From: JAGRAX01 sp041391365
Lineage (GTDB): Bacteria; Bdellovibrionota_G; JALEGL01; JAGRMV01
Direction of reading: 5' to 3'
DNA: 64,000 nucleotides
Assembly: GCA_041391365.1 (NCBI GenBank)
Contig: JAWKOC010000001.1
Location: forward strand, 1-64,000
The notes beneath the pieces are model-generated. The model was not told the origin of the DNA, ran no database searches, and saw only the letters and a program-made list of their open reading frames with translations. Position 1 is the first letter of the stretch. Each line of letters starts with the position of its first letter. The translations under genes and the position numbers were made by a program. Below are positions 1 to 8,315 of this stretch, one piece after another.

Positions 1-1
1 A

Positions 2-91
2 TGGCGGAGGAGGAGGGATTCGAACCCCCGGTACGGTTCCCCGTACAGCGGTTTTCAAGACCGCCGCCTTCGACCACTCGGCCACTCCTCC
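2..91 (-). tRNA. tRNA-Ser (anticodon UGA)
   Basis: Class II tRNA read on the minus strand. The acceptor stem GGAGGAG (91-85) pairs with CTCCTCC (12-6), followed by discriminator G and an encoded CCA (4-2). The anticodon loop has TGA at 57-55 flanked by CGGTCT and AAAACCG, so it reads UCN serine codons. A long variable arm (TACGGGGAACCGTA region) and a T-loop GGTTCGAATCC are visible, as expected for tRNA-Ser. It lies about 155 bases downstream of serS on the same strand, placing the tRNA beside the synthetase that charges it. Confidence 0.97.
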
Positions 92-247
92 ATGAAAGTG
101 CGATTTTTGATCGAACGTCGTTGAAGTTGGAGTACTTACATCAAAAATCCGTAGGACTCCAGAACAAAGCTTTTTGCTGTCCCGTGTGACTGACTCCATG
201 TTGGGGTCTGGAGCAAGGGGGATCGGAGAAAATAAAGTCGTTGGTGA

Positions 248-1534
248 TTAGCTAGTTTTGGAAATGACTTTTCGTCCACCGAGGTAGGGCACCAGAGCCT
301 GGGGAACCTTGATGGAGCCATCTTCTTGCTGATAGTTTTCCAAAATGGCTACCCATGTCCGTCCAACGGCCAGACCAGATCCATTGAGGGTATGGACAAA
401 GTCATTTTTCTTCGATGACGATGATTTGAATCGGATTCCTGCACGACGAGCTTGAAAATCTTCAAAGTTCGAACACGAAGAAATCTCACGATATTTTTTC
501 TGGCTGGGCAACCAGACTTCCAGATCATAGGTTTTGGCTGATCCAAATCCAATGTCTTTGGAGCACAGGCTGATTTTTCGATAGGGAAGTTCGAGTGTTT
601 CCAGAACCTGCTGGGCACTTCCCACAAGCTCCTCCAGAGCCTCATAGCTTTTCTCGGGATGGACGAACTGGACCAGCTCTACCTTGTGAAACTGATGTTG
701 TCGGATGAGTCCCTTGGTGTCTCTTCCGTAAGAACCGGCTTCTTTTCGAAAACAGGGAGTATAGGCCGCAAATCGAATCGGAAGATCAGCTTCTGACAAA
801 ATCTCATCTCTGAAAAAGTTTGTGACAGGCACTTCTGCCGTTGGAATCAAAAAGTTTCCCTGATCTTCCAATCGAAACACATCGTCGATAAACTTGGGGA
901 GTTGACTTGTCCCTTCCATGGCTTTGTCATGAACCAAAAGAGGAGGAGAAATTTCTCGGTAGCCGTTTGCCCGATGCAAGTCGAGCATGAAATTCACCAG
1001 AGCTCTCTCCAGCTGGGCTCCCAGGCCAGTCAAAAATGAATATCTCGCCCCAGAAATCTTCGAGGCTCGTTCAATGTCCAAGATCCCCAACGCGATAGCC
1101 AAATCGTCGTGCTCTTTGGGGCTTGCGACCGGCATTTTGGGCTCTCCCCATGTATAGATCACAGGGTTGTCTTCCTCTCCAGAGCCTTCAACGACCGATT
1201 CATGCAATACATTGGGCAACCACAGCAGTTTCTCTTTGAGTTCGTGGTCAATTTCGTCAAATCGGTGCGTGAGAGCTTGAATTTCTTTTTTGAGTTCCGA
1301 ACTGATTTGTTTTTTGGTTTCGATCTGATCTGGAGAAGATTTTTCTTTGAACAGTTTTGCAATTTCTGCGGAGATGAGGTTGGCCTGGGCTTTTTTTTCG
1401 TCGTGCTCTTTTTGAAGTGTTCGGCGACGATCGATCAATAGATCAATTTCTTTGAGGTTGAATTTGTCCCCTCGCAATGAGAGGGCACGCTCGATACGCT
1501 GACGGTTTTTTTCTACGAATCCTTGGTCCAACAT
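248..1534 (-). CDS. serS: seryl-tRNA synthetase
   Basis: Cytoplasmic class II aminoacyl-tRNA synthetase that activates serine and charges tRNA-Ser; 428 residues, the usual family length. The N-terminal 100 or so residues form the charged two-helix coiled-coil arm that grips the long variable arm of tRNA-Ser. Class II motif 2 is visible (FRKEAGSYGRDTKGLIRQHQF), as is motif 3 near the C-terminus (LNGSGLAVGRTWVAILEN, ending in the active-site Arg region). The gene follows the ArsC-like gene after 33 bases on the same strand and is followed by tRNA-Ser(UGA). The Shine-Dalgarno upstream of ATG 1534 is weak and A-rich. Intact reading frame. Confidence 0.97.
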   Translation of the reverse strand: MLDQGFVEKNRQRIERALSLRGDKFNLKEIDLLIDRRRTLQKEHDEKKAQANLISAEIAKLFKEKSSPDQIETKKQISSELKKEIQALTHRFDEIDHELKEKLLWLPNVLHESVVEGSGEEDNPVIYTWGEPKMPVASPKEHDDLAIALGILDIERASKISGARYSFLTGLGAQLERALVNFMLDLHRANGYREISPPLLVHDKAMEGTSQLPKFIDDVFRLEDQGNFLIPTAEVPVTNFFRDEILSEADLPIRFAAYTPCFRKEAGSYGRDTKGLIRQHQFHKVELVQFVHPEKSYEALEELVGSAQQVLETLELPYRKISLCSKDIGFGSAKTYDLEVWLPSQKKYREISSCSNFEDFQARRAGIRFKSSSSKKNDFVHTLNGSGLAVGRTWVAILENYQQEDGSIKVPQALVPYLGGRKVISKTS

Positions 1535-1567
1535 TTGTTCTTTTTTAAGTGTTGTTGTGCAGAAAGT

Positions 1568-1906
1568 CTATGAAAGAATGCTTTTGTAGGCTTTCGCATC
1601 GAACCCAAACACAATCCTAGCGCCGTCCACCAACAAAGGTCTTTTGATAAGGTTGGGTTCTTTGGCCATCCATTCCAGAGCTTGCTTTCGTGTGGGAGGA
1701 TTTTCTTTGAAGTTCTTTTCTCTGTACAAGGCATTTCTTGTGTTGAGAAAGGGAATGTAGTCGCGCTTTCCAATCAACGCGTCGATTTCCTCCAAACGCA
1801 GAGGGCTTTTGGTCATGTCACGTTCCGTAACCGTAGCACCCCTATCTTTGAGATATTTCTTTGCGTTTCGGCAGGTTGTACAACTACTCTTGTAGAAAAA
1901 TTTCAT
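1568..1906 (-). CDS. ArsC/Spx-family thioredoxin-fold protein
   Basis: Small 112-residue protein of the arsenate reductase ArsC/Spx/YffB family. The N-terminus carries a CTTC motif (Cys9, Cys12) at the start of the first helix of a thioredoxin-like fold. The conserved RNALYRE region and the C-terminal IKRPLLVDG segment, which carries the family's Arg and cis-Pro, are both visible. A CxxC pair is commoner in Spx-like redox members than in classical ArsC, so arsenate reduction should not be assumed. The start ATG overlaps the stop of the upstream TPR gene as ATGA (1906-1903), indicating translational coupling. No arsenic-resistance genes are adjacent. Confidence 0.85.
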   Translation of the reverse strand: MKFFYKSSCTTCRNAKKYLKDRGATVTERDMTKSPLRLEEIDALIGKRDYIPFLNTRNALYREKNFKENPPTRKQALEWMAKEPNLIKRPLLVDGARIVFGFDAKAYKSILS

Positions 1907-3909
1907 GATCCCCGTGAAAGTCGATCAATTTGATCCATGATGTCCTGTTTTTCAGGTGCATTGGGTACCAGAGATAGGTATTTTTTCAACGAAGAAATCG
2001 CCTGCTGAGGATTGTTGAGGTCCTTGTAGAGAAATCCCAACCGATAATAGATGATGGGATTTTGTGGAGACAGGGCTTGGGCTCTTTTGTAGTGGGATAA
2101 GGCAGTGTCCAAATTTCGATTTTCTTCCTCGATCAGTCCCAAGGAAAGATAGGCTTCTCCATACTGGGGATTGATTCGAACGGCCTTTAGATAGAGCTCT
2201 TTGGCTTTTTCCAATTTTTTGTTTCCCTGATAAGCCTTGGCCAAATTGGTGATGATTTCAATGTTGCTGGGTTGAATTTTCAAAACACTCTCAAAAGATT
2301 TGATGGCTTCATCAAAATAGCTGGTCTCATAGAAGAAATTTCCCAAAGCAATCGTAGGCTCAACATATCTTGGATTGAGTTTCGTGGCGCGATCCATGGC
2401 TTCTTGCGCTTTGGAAACAAAGCCTTGCAACAGACGAGTTACACCAAGTTCATAGAACCCTTGTTCATAGTCTGGCCACAGCTTGGTGGCGGTGGAAAGG
2501 TCATCTGCTGAACCCTCCAGATCCCCCACCGTGCGTTTGGAAATTCCCATATAGTAGTAGGTATAAAAATAGTTTTCATTATGAGTATAAGCTCGCTGCA
2601 GTTCACGAAGGGCGCTTTCGTAATCACTTGTGGCCATGAACACTTTGGCCATTTTTACGCGTGTTCCGAAATCTCTTGGGTACGTGTTGAGAACGGATAA
2701 AAATTGCTTGATGGATTCATCGTATTTTTTTTGCAAAAAGAGAAATTCCCCACGAGCCACTTGAACCTCCGTCGCATTGGGATCAAATGTAGATGCCCGA
2801 GCCAGAAGCGCATCGGCTGCAGACATTTTTCCCATGTACATGTCGGCTCGCGATAGGTTTACGTTTGTGATCAGGTCCTTGCTGTTGATTTTTTCTGATC
2901 GTTCATAATAACCCCGTGCTTGAGACCACTTTTCTTTTAGCGCAAAGATGTCTCCCATCGCATTGAGAGCGGGTTGAGATTGTGGGCTGAGAGAGAGGGC
3001 AAGCTCATAGTCTTTTTGCGCATTTTTGAATTGATTTTTTTGCACCAGCAAATCTCCGAGCAAAATGATGCTCGGAACATGTTTGGAATTTTCTTTGAGG
3101 TTGTTTTCAATGGTTTGTTGACTTTCGTCTGGGTATCCCAATTGGTTCAGAGTGAGTGCTCTTTGGTACTGACCCACAATGTTTTTCGGATCTTTGTCAG
3201 TGGCTTTGGTGAGCTCTTCCAACGCCTGATTGGGGTTTCCCTGTTTTCTCAGAGCCTCACCGTACGAAATCAAATAGTCCATATTGTCTGGATTCATGCT
3301 TCCCGACAGAGCATACTGCTGTGCTGCTTTTTCATAGTTGAGAACCTTCATGTACAAATGTCCTAGCTCATATGCATAGACATCGTTGAGAGGTGTGCGT
3401 TGCAAAGCATTTTCCAGCGCTTGAATGGCCTCATCGATGTTTCCTTGGGCCAACTCGATTTCTTCCATTTTTTTCCACATCCGGGAAGCCGAAATGGCAC
3501 TGATCGAATCTCCCTTTTCTTGGAGAAATGCAACTGTATGTTGCATGGCTGCATTGATGTTGTCACTCTCTAATTCATCTTGCAGTTTGGCCAACGTAGA
3601 GTTGGGGTGAGGCAATTTTTCCAAGGCTTCATATTGTGTTCTAGCTTCGGCGTATTTTTTTTGCGAGCTCAAAATTTTTGCCAAGAAAAATTTGGGTCGA
3701 ACGTACTTAGCGTCCATCGCTGAAACTTTTTCAAATTGTTTGAGTGCAGTTCCAAGTTCTTTGTTTTGGAAATAGATCTCTCCTTCCAGCTGCATGGAGA
3801 AAAGGTCTGCAGTGTCTAGACCCACAATTTTTTTTACCTCAGCCAAACTTTCTGCATATTTTCCTTCATAGAAAAGGATCAGAGATTTTTGCTCTGGAGT
3901 ATTATTCAA
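1903..3909 (-). CDS. large TPR-repeat protein
   Basis: Protein of 668 residues made almost entirely of tetratricopeptide repeats. Typical TPR helices with the A/G-x-x-Y/F pattern recur about every 34 residues (for example GNPNQALEELTKATDKDPKN and GEAYLSLGLIEEENRNLDTA). No signal peptide or membrane segment is seen, so it is probably a cytoplasmic scaffold. The start is a TTG at 3909 whose bases overlap the TGA stop of the reading frame coming from the upstream acidic repeat protein (TTGA). An in-frame TGA lies just upstream, so no longer start is possible. This coupling suggests the two proteins act together. It overlaps the ArsC-like gene by 4 bases downstream. Confidence 0.85.
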   Translation of the reverse strand: MNNTPEQKSLILFYEGKYAESLAEVKKIVGLDTADLFSMQLEGEIYFQNKELGTALKQFEKVSAMDAKYVRPKFFLAKILSSQKKYAEARTQYEALEKLPHPNSTLAKLQDELESDNINAAMQHTVAFLQEKGDSISAISASRMWKKMEEIELAQGNIDEAIQALENALQRTPLNDVYAYELGHLYMKVLNYEKAAQQYALSGSMNPDNMDYLISYGEALRKQGNPNQALEELTKATDKDPKNIVGQYQRALTLNQLGYPDESQQTIENNLKENSKHVPSIILLGDLLVQKNQFKNAQKDYELALSLSPQSQPALNAMGDIFALKEKWSQARGYYERSEKINSKDLITNVNLSRADMYMGKMSAADALLARASTFDPNATEVQVARGEFLFLQKKYDESIKQFLSVLNTYPRDFGTRVKMAKVFMATSDYESALRELQRAYTHNENYFYTYYYMGISKRTVGDLEGSADDLSTATKLWPDYEQGFYELGVTRLLQGFVSKAQEAMDRATKLNPRYVEPTIALGNFFYETSYFDEAIKSFESVLKIQPSNIEIITNLAKAYQGNKKLEKAKELYLKAVRINPQYGEAYLSLGLIEEENRNLDTALSHYKRAQALSPQNPIIYYRLGFLYKDLNNPQQAISSLKKYLSLVPNAPEKQDIMDQIDRLSRGS

Positions 3910-5553
3910 ATTTTGGTTGGGGGCAAAGTTTCAACCTTACTTACCATTTCTTTGACTTGGTTGAGTTGATCCGGCTCCAAATAAAAGTCATTTTTCAACG
4001 GCAACACACGAACCATGGATTCAATGGATCGAACATGTTGAGGATCTAGAAAGAATTTCTTTGAGAACAACCTGAGCTTTTTCATAGCTGTTGTAGTCAT
4101 CGTGAAGAAGAAGATCTCTCACTTCTACAAGTTTTTTCCCGATAAGTTCGGATTGTTCCTCAGGGCTGCGCTGTTGAGTGACTTGATTGAGATGGATTCC
4201 AAAAAAACCTTTTTCCGTATATTTGGAAGCATAAAATACATATCCCCCACCTCCCAAGATCGCCAGAGTCAACGCAATCAATCCCAAAGGAGTAGATTTT
4301 GTGTTTTTGGCTTTTTGTTTTCTCTTGGCCTCCGCAGAAGATGCTGCCATGGAAGGCATGAGTTCTTCTTCAATTTTGGGCAAACTCAGTTCAGAAGAAC
4401 TAATCGATCCGGGTTTGGAAGATTCCAAATAGTCTTTGAGCACTTCGTCGACTTTGATGTCTTGATTTTTTGTCTTGGAATCATCCATGAGATTCGGCTC
4501 AGCAAAGAGCGAAGAGATGTCTTCCGTATCGTGAGACTCCACCAAGTCGGTGGATTCAGCTGAAACATAAGATGTGCGCTCTGGATCATCTTCATCGACA
4601 GCTTCGGTATGTCCTACCATTTCTGTTTGGTCTTTTTGAAGGTCCGTTTGATCGAATAGGTCCGCAAACTCGTCATCATCTCCGATCAACTCGGTTCCAG
4701 AAGACAATCCTGATTCGGCTTTTTTCTTTTTGGATCCTACCGCAAATTGTTCATCTTCCCCGATGAGTTCAGTTTGCATTTTGGGTTTGGTGGGGGCTTC
4801 GGAAGCTTCGATGCCATCGCTATCTTCCATCTGAGTTTGTTCAAAATCGGTTTGATCCAATTCAGTTTTTTCTGGTCCTTTTTTCGAATCGAACCAATCG
4901 TCGTCATCGTCTCCGGAAACCAATTCAGTGCTATACCCTTGAATTACATCGGCATCGGAAGACATATCCAGATCATCTTCCATTTGGGTTTTTTCTTGAT
5001 CATGGGCGCTGGAACTGCTTTCGAGTTCAAATTCGTCATCCTCTCCAATGAGCTCTGTGTGAATGGCGGCGACCTTTTTTTGTGAAGTTTTGGTGGGTGC
5101 TTCGATGCCATCGCTATCTTCCATTTGCGTGGATTCGTCTTCCATCTCCGTTTTTTCATTGGATACAGCAAACTGTTCGTCTTCCCCAATGAGTTCTGTT
5201 GCAGGGGCAGATCTCTGGGAAGGCATGTCTAGATCATCTTCGAGCGACACAAGTTCAGTTCTTTCGATGTGAGGCATCGTGCCTTCAGGCATGAGGTCCT
5301 CTTCCAGATCGACCATTTGCGTTCGATCGGCCTGAATGCCTTCGGTTTCAGGCACAAAAAGGTCATCCAAGGACTCGGTGTATTCTTTTGCGGGGAATCC
5401 CTTTTGTGTTTTGGTGGGGCCATCGAAATCATCATCTTTGGCAAAGAGTTCGGTTTTGTCTTGGTGCGTGGACAAAATATCGTCGAAGGTATCGTCGAAT
5501 CCTTCGAGCAAACTATCTTTTTCTTTGTCTTTGCCTTTTTTATCTTTGCTCAT
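3906..5553 (-). CDS. acidic Thr-Glu repeat membrane protein (frameshifted near C-terminus)
   Basis: I do not recognise this family. The N-terminal ~320 residues are strongly acidic and low-complexity. They carry about 14 copies of a T-[EQ]-[LM] core followed by acidic residues (TELIGEDEQF, TQMEDSDG, TELVSLEDDL and variants). One membrane helix follows at about residues 420-443 (LGLIALTLAILGGGGYVFYA), then a charged C-terminal region. The uninterrupted frame from ATG 5553 stops at 4021. A neighbouring frame continues from about 4060 with TPR-like sequence (LDPQHVRSIESMVRVLPL) and ends in a TGA at 3908-3906 that overlaps the next gene's TTG start. The natural product is therefore probably about 549 residues, and a one-base indel near ATTCTTTCTAGATCC breaks it. 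The repeat core could be a phosphothreonine or docking array; this is inference. Confidence 0.7.
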
Positions 5554-5653
5554 TCTATGTGACCTGTAAGGTTGTGCAGCATTGCTCTATAACGCAAAGT
5601 GTTTTCTTTGCTCACCGATTCAAACTTCTATTGTAAACGATTGGTACAAAAAC

Positions 5654-6550
5654 CTAAAAGTAAAATTCTAGGCCGCCTGCGTATATTTCTGATTTTGGAG
5701 ATACACGCTGCGAAAACGTAAAATGGATCTTTACGACTTCGCTTCCGGCCGTGGCTCCCAAGGAATAAAAGTCATTGTTCTGAACGCGGTCCAAGCCATA
5801 TCCTCCTCGGAATGAGAATTGTGGAGACACAAAAAACTCTGCACCAAAATAGGAATTGAAGCTCCTGGAGTTGGGGGTTTGGAAGTCTTTGGTAAAATCA
5901 GCCATGACGCGAAACTCATCGGCAAGTCGGAAAGAAAAACCACCTCCCAAGATAAAGGGAAACTCTTCGATGGAATGGCCTCGAAAAATGTTGTGGGCGG
6001 TGAAGGCCACACTGAGAATGGGCAAGGGTTGAAACAAAAACCCGATGTCCATATCGACTCCTTTCGGTCCTTCCAATAGCGGGTTGTCCAAATTGACCCA
6101 ATACCCTTTTGCAGAGGCGCCCACCATGAAGCTTCCCATCCGCTTTCCACCGGACAACAAAATTTGATTGACCTGTCCCTGATTGCCTCCAAGGGTAGGA
6201 TTGTTTCGGTGATAAGACACACCATATGCGATGGATTTTGAGGTTTGAAAATCCACCAGAGAAATCCCTAAGGCTGTGGAGTCCGTACCGCCGATGTTTC
6301 CATAATCCAAGCGAGCAAGCATTTTGCCCTCTTGCTGTGCGATTCCTGCTGGGTTGTACAAGGTCGCCTGGGCCGTGTCAGCCACAGCTCGAAAAGCGCC
6401 ACCGTAGGCCAATCCATCGCCTGTGAGAAAAAAAGCAGAACTTAGGTCAGAAGTGGTGATGGACTGCGCGTGGGTGTTCGAAAAGCCAAACACTCCCATA
6501 CAGACCACTCCGGTCCACATCCATACCTCAAAACGTCTTTTCATGATCAT
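5654..6550 (-). CDS. outer-membrane beta-barrel protein (PorV/FadL-like)
   Basis: Predicted exported barrel of about 298 residues. The frame is open further upstream to 6682, but ATG 6550 (or ATG 6544) fits better. It is followed at once by a signal peptide (MKRRFEVWMWTGVVCMGVFG, then SNTHAQ), and ATG 6550 overlaps a TGA stop (ATGA) of the frame continuing from the upstream SH3-like gene. The mature part has alternating beta-strands, the NPAGIAQQEGKML segment typical of PorV/UPF0164/FadL-like barrels, and a C-terminal aromatic end (GGLEFYF) suited to BAM recognition. Ligand unknown. Part of an apparent operon with the SH3 protein and the haem lipoprotein upstream. Confidence 0.75.
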   Translation of the reverse strand: MIMKRRFEVWMWTGVVCMGVFGFSNTHAQSITTSDLSSAFFLTGDGLAYGGAFRAVADTAQATLYNPAGIAQQEGKMLARLDYGNIGGTDSTALGISLVDFQTSKSIAYGVSYHRNNPTLGGNQGQVNQILLSGGKRMGSFMVGASAKGYWVNLDNPLLEGPKGVDMDIGFLFQPLPILSVAFTAHNIFRGHSIEEFPFILGGGFSFRLADEFRVMADFTKDFQTPNSRSFNSYFGAEFFVSPQFSFRGGYGLDRVQNNDFYSLGATAGSEVVKIHFTFSQRVSPKSEIYAGGLEFYF

Positions 6551-7580
6551 GGAACCGAACTCAAGCAATCTTTGACCAACCCATCGATGGCTTTTATAAT
6601 CCCCACTTTGAGGGACTTTGGTCACCTTTTCAAAACCAATTTTACGAAGTTCGGCATCGTAAATTTCACTTTGAAGTCTCATGCCGCAAAAGGGGCTGAG
6701 AATTTTCCGACAAAAATGCCCTTGTAGTCAGATCCAGACATGGACTGAATCTGAGAAACGTTGATACATCTTTCACATGGGGAAGGTTTTTGACTTTCTG
6801 TTTTCCTGAAATGCCTTTTGCCAAGCTCTGCTCAAAATAAGAAGAGCTCGCTTTGACTTGGCCGTCGGTTTCTCCGGCGTCAAAAAACGAAGCTACACCA
6901 AACGTGGTCCGCGTGGAGGAAGCTGCCACAGCTGCTTTGGAAGAAAGATCTTTTTTGGCTTCTTGTAACGTTGAGGAGACTTCCTGATCATCAAACAAAA
7001 ATTCCAAGTCGTTGGAAAATGGGTTTTCTTGGGCCTTCTGATCATTTTGTGTTGGCGCAGCTTTGCCAAAATTTCGAGTGGAGGTGGATGGGAGCTCTTG
7101 TCCTCCTTGCTGGCTTTCTTCCAGAATCAATTGATCCAAAAAAGTCATTTCATTGCTTGAAGTGGATGGAGAGTCATTGACATCCGAGGCTTGATTTGAA
7201 GATCGAGCCTCAGGAATGGGGAGATGCGAATCATCATGCGCAGGTTTAGGATCGGGTGAAATGGCCTGTGCACCTTGTTTTCGGGCATTGCGAAATCCTG
7301 AGGTGATTTTCACAGATTTTTTATCGATCCATCCGATTCCAATGTTGTCGCTTGGATCCAACGTGACTCGATAAAATCCGTCTCTTTTTTCTTTGGGATC
7401 TTTGACCACATACACAATGTCCCCAATGCCGTAGCGTTGTGTTTCCCCATTGTCGGTTGTTACATAGGTTTCTCGACCATTGACCAGTGCCGTGGCGGTG
7501 TCCGCCTGAGCGGATGAATGCACAGCCGCCATCAAGGCCGCAGCAAAAAAAGTCCAAGCCATGATACGAAAAGGTTTCAA
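6547..7580 (-). CDS. secreted SH3-like protein, C-terminus broken by several frameshifts
   Basis: The start is TTG 7580, preceded at good spacing by GGAGA. A signal peptide (about residues 1-27, ending SSAQA) leads into a bacterial SH3-like domain at about 30-95 (YGIGDIVYVVKDPKEKRDGFYRV, GIGWIDKKSVKI). A Ser/Gln-rich linker follows. The uninterrupted frame runs to 6666, but its last ~25 residues look foreign. Reading the other frames gives a plausible natural ending: INVSQIQSMSGSDYKGIFVG, then KFSAPF, then MRLQSEIYDAELRKIGFEKV, then IIKAIDGLVKDCLSSVP with a TGA at 6549-6547. That TGA overlaps the barrel gene's ATG. The switches fall near CTTCCCCATG, CCCCTTTT and the G4 run at about 6601. Function unknown; envelope-associated by context. 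Confidence 0.6.
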
Positions 7581-7583
7581 TGC

Positions 7584-8006
7584 TTATTGTCTCCAATCCT
7601 GAGCTTGCAATTCACGTTTGTGGTCCACAATGGTGTCTCGAATGAATTCAGCATTGTAGGGAACATCGCGGCCCAAAATTCGTCGATGGCATTTGTCGCA
7701 GGTCATCGAAATGTATTCTGGATTTTGAGGCGCTCGAATCAACTGATAGTGAGCTTCTTCTTTGTTTTTTGACCAGGGGTTTCCATGGTGGCAGGTGTCA
7801 CATGGATAACTGTGTCCCAAGGCAATGGGTTTTTGTGCAGGGTGACAACCAAGGCATTCAATGCCTTCTCCCCATATTTTTTCAGCACTTTTAACTTTGG
7901 AATCCGTTGAACCCGATTTCATACAGGCCGAAATCAAGAACAAAGACACCATCATCATGCAGCTCAATCCACGCAAGATCTTGGAAAAGCATTGTTTTTT
8001 TTTCAT
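7584..8006 (-). CDS. tri-haem c-type cytochrome lipoprotein
   Basis: Exported electron carrier or cytochrome-like protein of 140 residues from ATG 8006 (an upstream ATG at 8045 is also open). A lipoprotein signal peptide with lipobox LISAC is visible, followed by three CxxCH haem-binding motifs (CLGCH, CDTCH, CDKCH). The spacing resembles small multihaem or doubled-CXXCH proteins. The stop lies 3 bases before the TTG of the SH3-like gene, so the two are probably co-transcribed. The redox partner is not visible in the window. The sequence after the third haem motif is short, and a fourth motif may be absent by nature. Confidence 0.7.
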   Translation of the reverse strand: MKKKQCFSKILRGLSCMMMVSLFLISACMKSGSTDSKVKSAEKIWGEGIECLGCHPAQKPIALGHSYPCDTCHHGNPWSKNKEEAHYQLIRAPQNPEYISMTCDKCHRRILGRDVPYNAEFIRDTIVDHKRELQAQDWRQ

Positions 8007-8145
8007 TTGAAGATGGCTTACCTGTTGCGGTCGGATTTTCTCCATAATATCCGATCATATCATAAATCATATATGCTTGAAATCATTTAGGACTGTATGA
8101 AAATCAAAAAACACAATCGGTTTTGGATTTTTGGTCTGAGCATTG

Positions 8146-8154
8146 TGATATAAT
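8146..8154 (+). promoter_or_regulatory. putative extended -10 promoter for the protease gene
   Basis: In the 309-base divergent gap 8007-8315 a TGa-TATAAT extended -10 element lies at 8146-8154. There is no convincing -35 at 17 bases. Transcription would start near 8161 and leave a leader of about 155 bases before ATG 8316. I see no hairpin strong enough to call in the leader and no RNA gene in this gap. Confidence 0.35.
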
Positions 8155-8315
8155 ATCAAACTGTTGGCGTAGTGTTCTTTTTTGAAGGATTGTTCAAAGT
8201 CGTGCGGCAGCATCGCAGGTGAAACTGTTCACGTTGTTTTTCTCTCGCTCCCGACCTTCTTATACCGAGAACATGAATTGCAAAACCACATAACCAAAGG
8301 AAATGGATTGCGAAC

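Noticed and set aside
6551..6682. N-terminal extension of the beta-barrel protein up to ATG 6682
   Set aside because: It would bury the signal peptide; the stretch instead reads as the displaced C-terminus of the upstream SH3-like gene.
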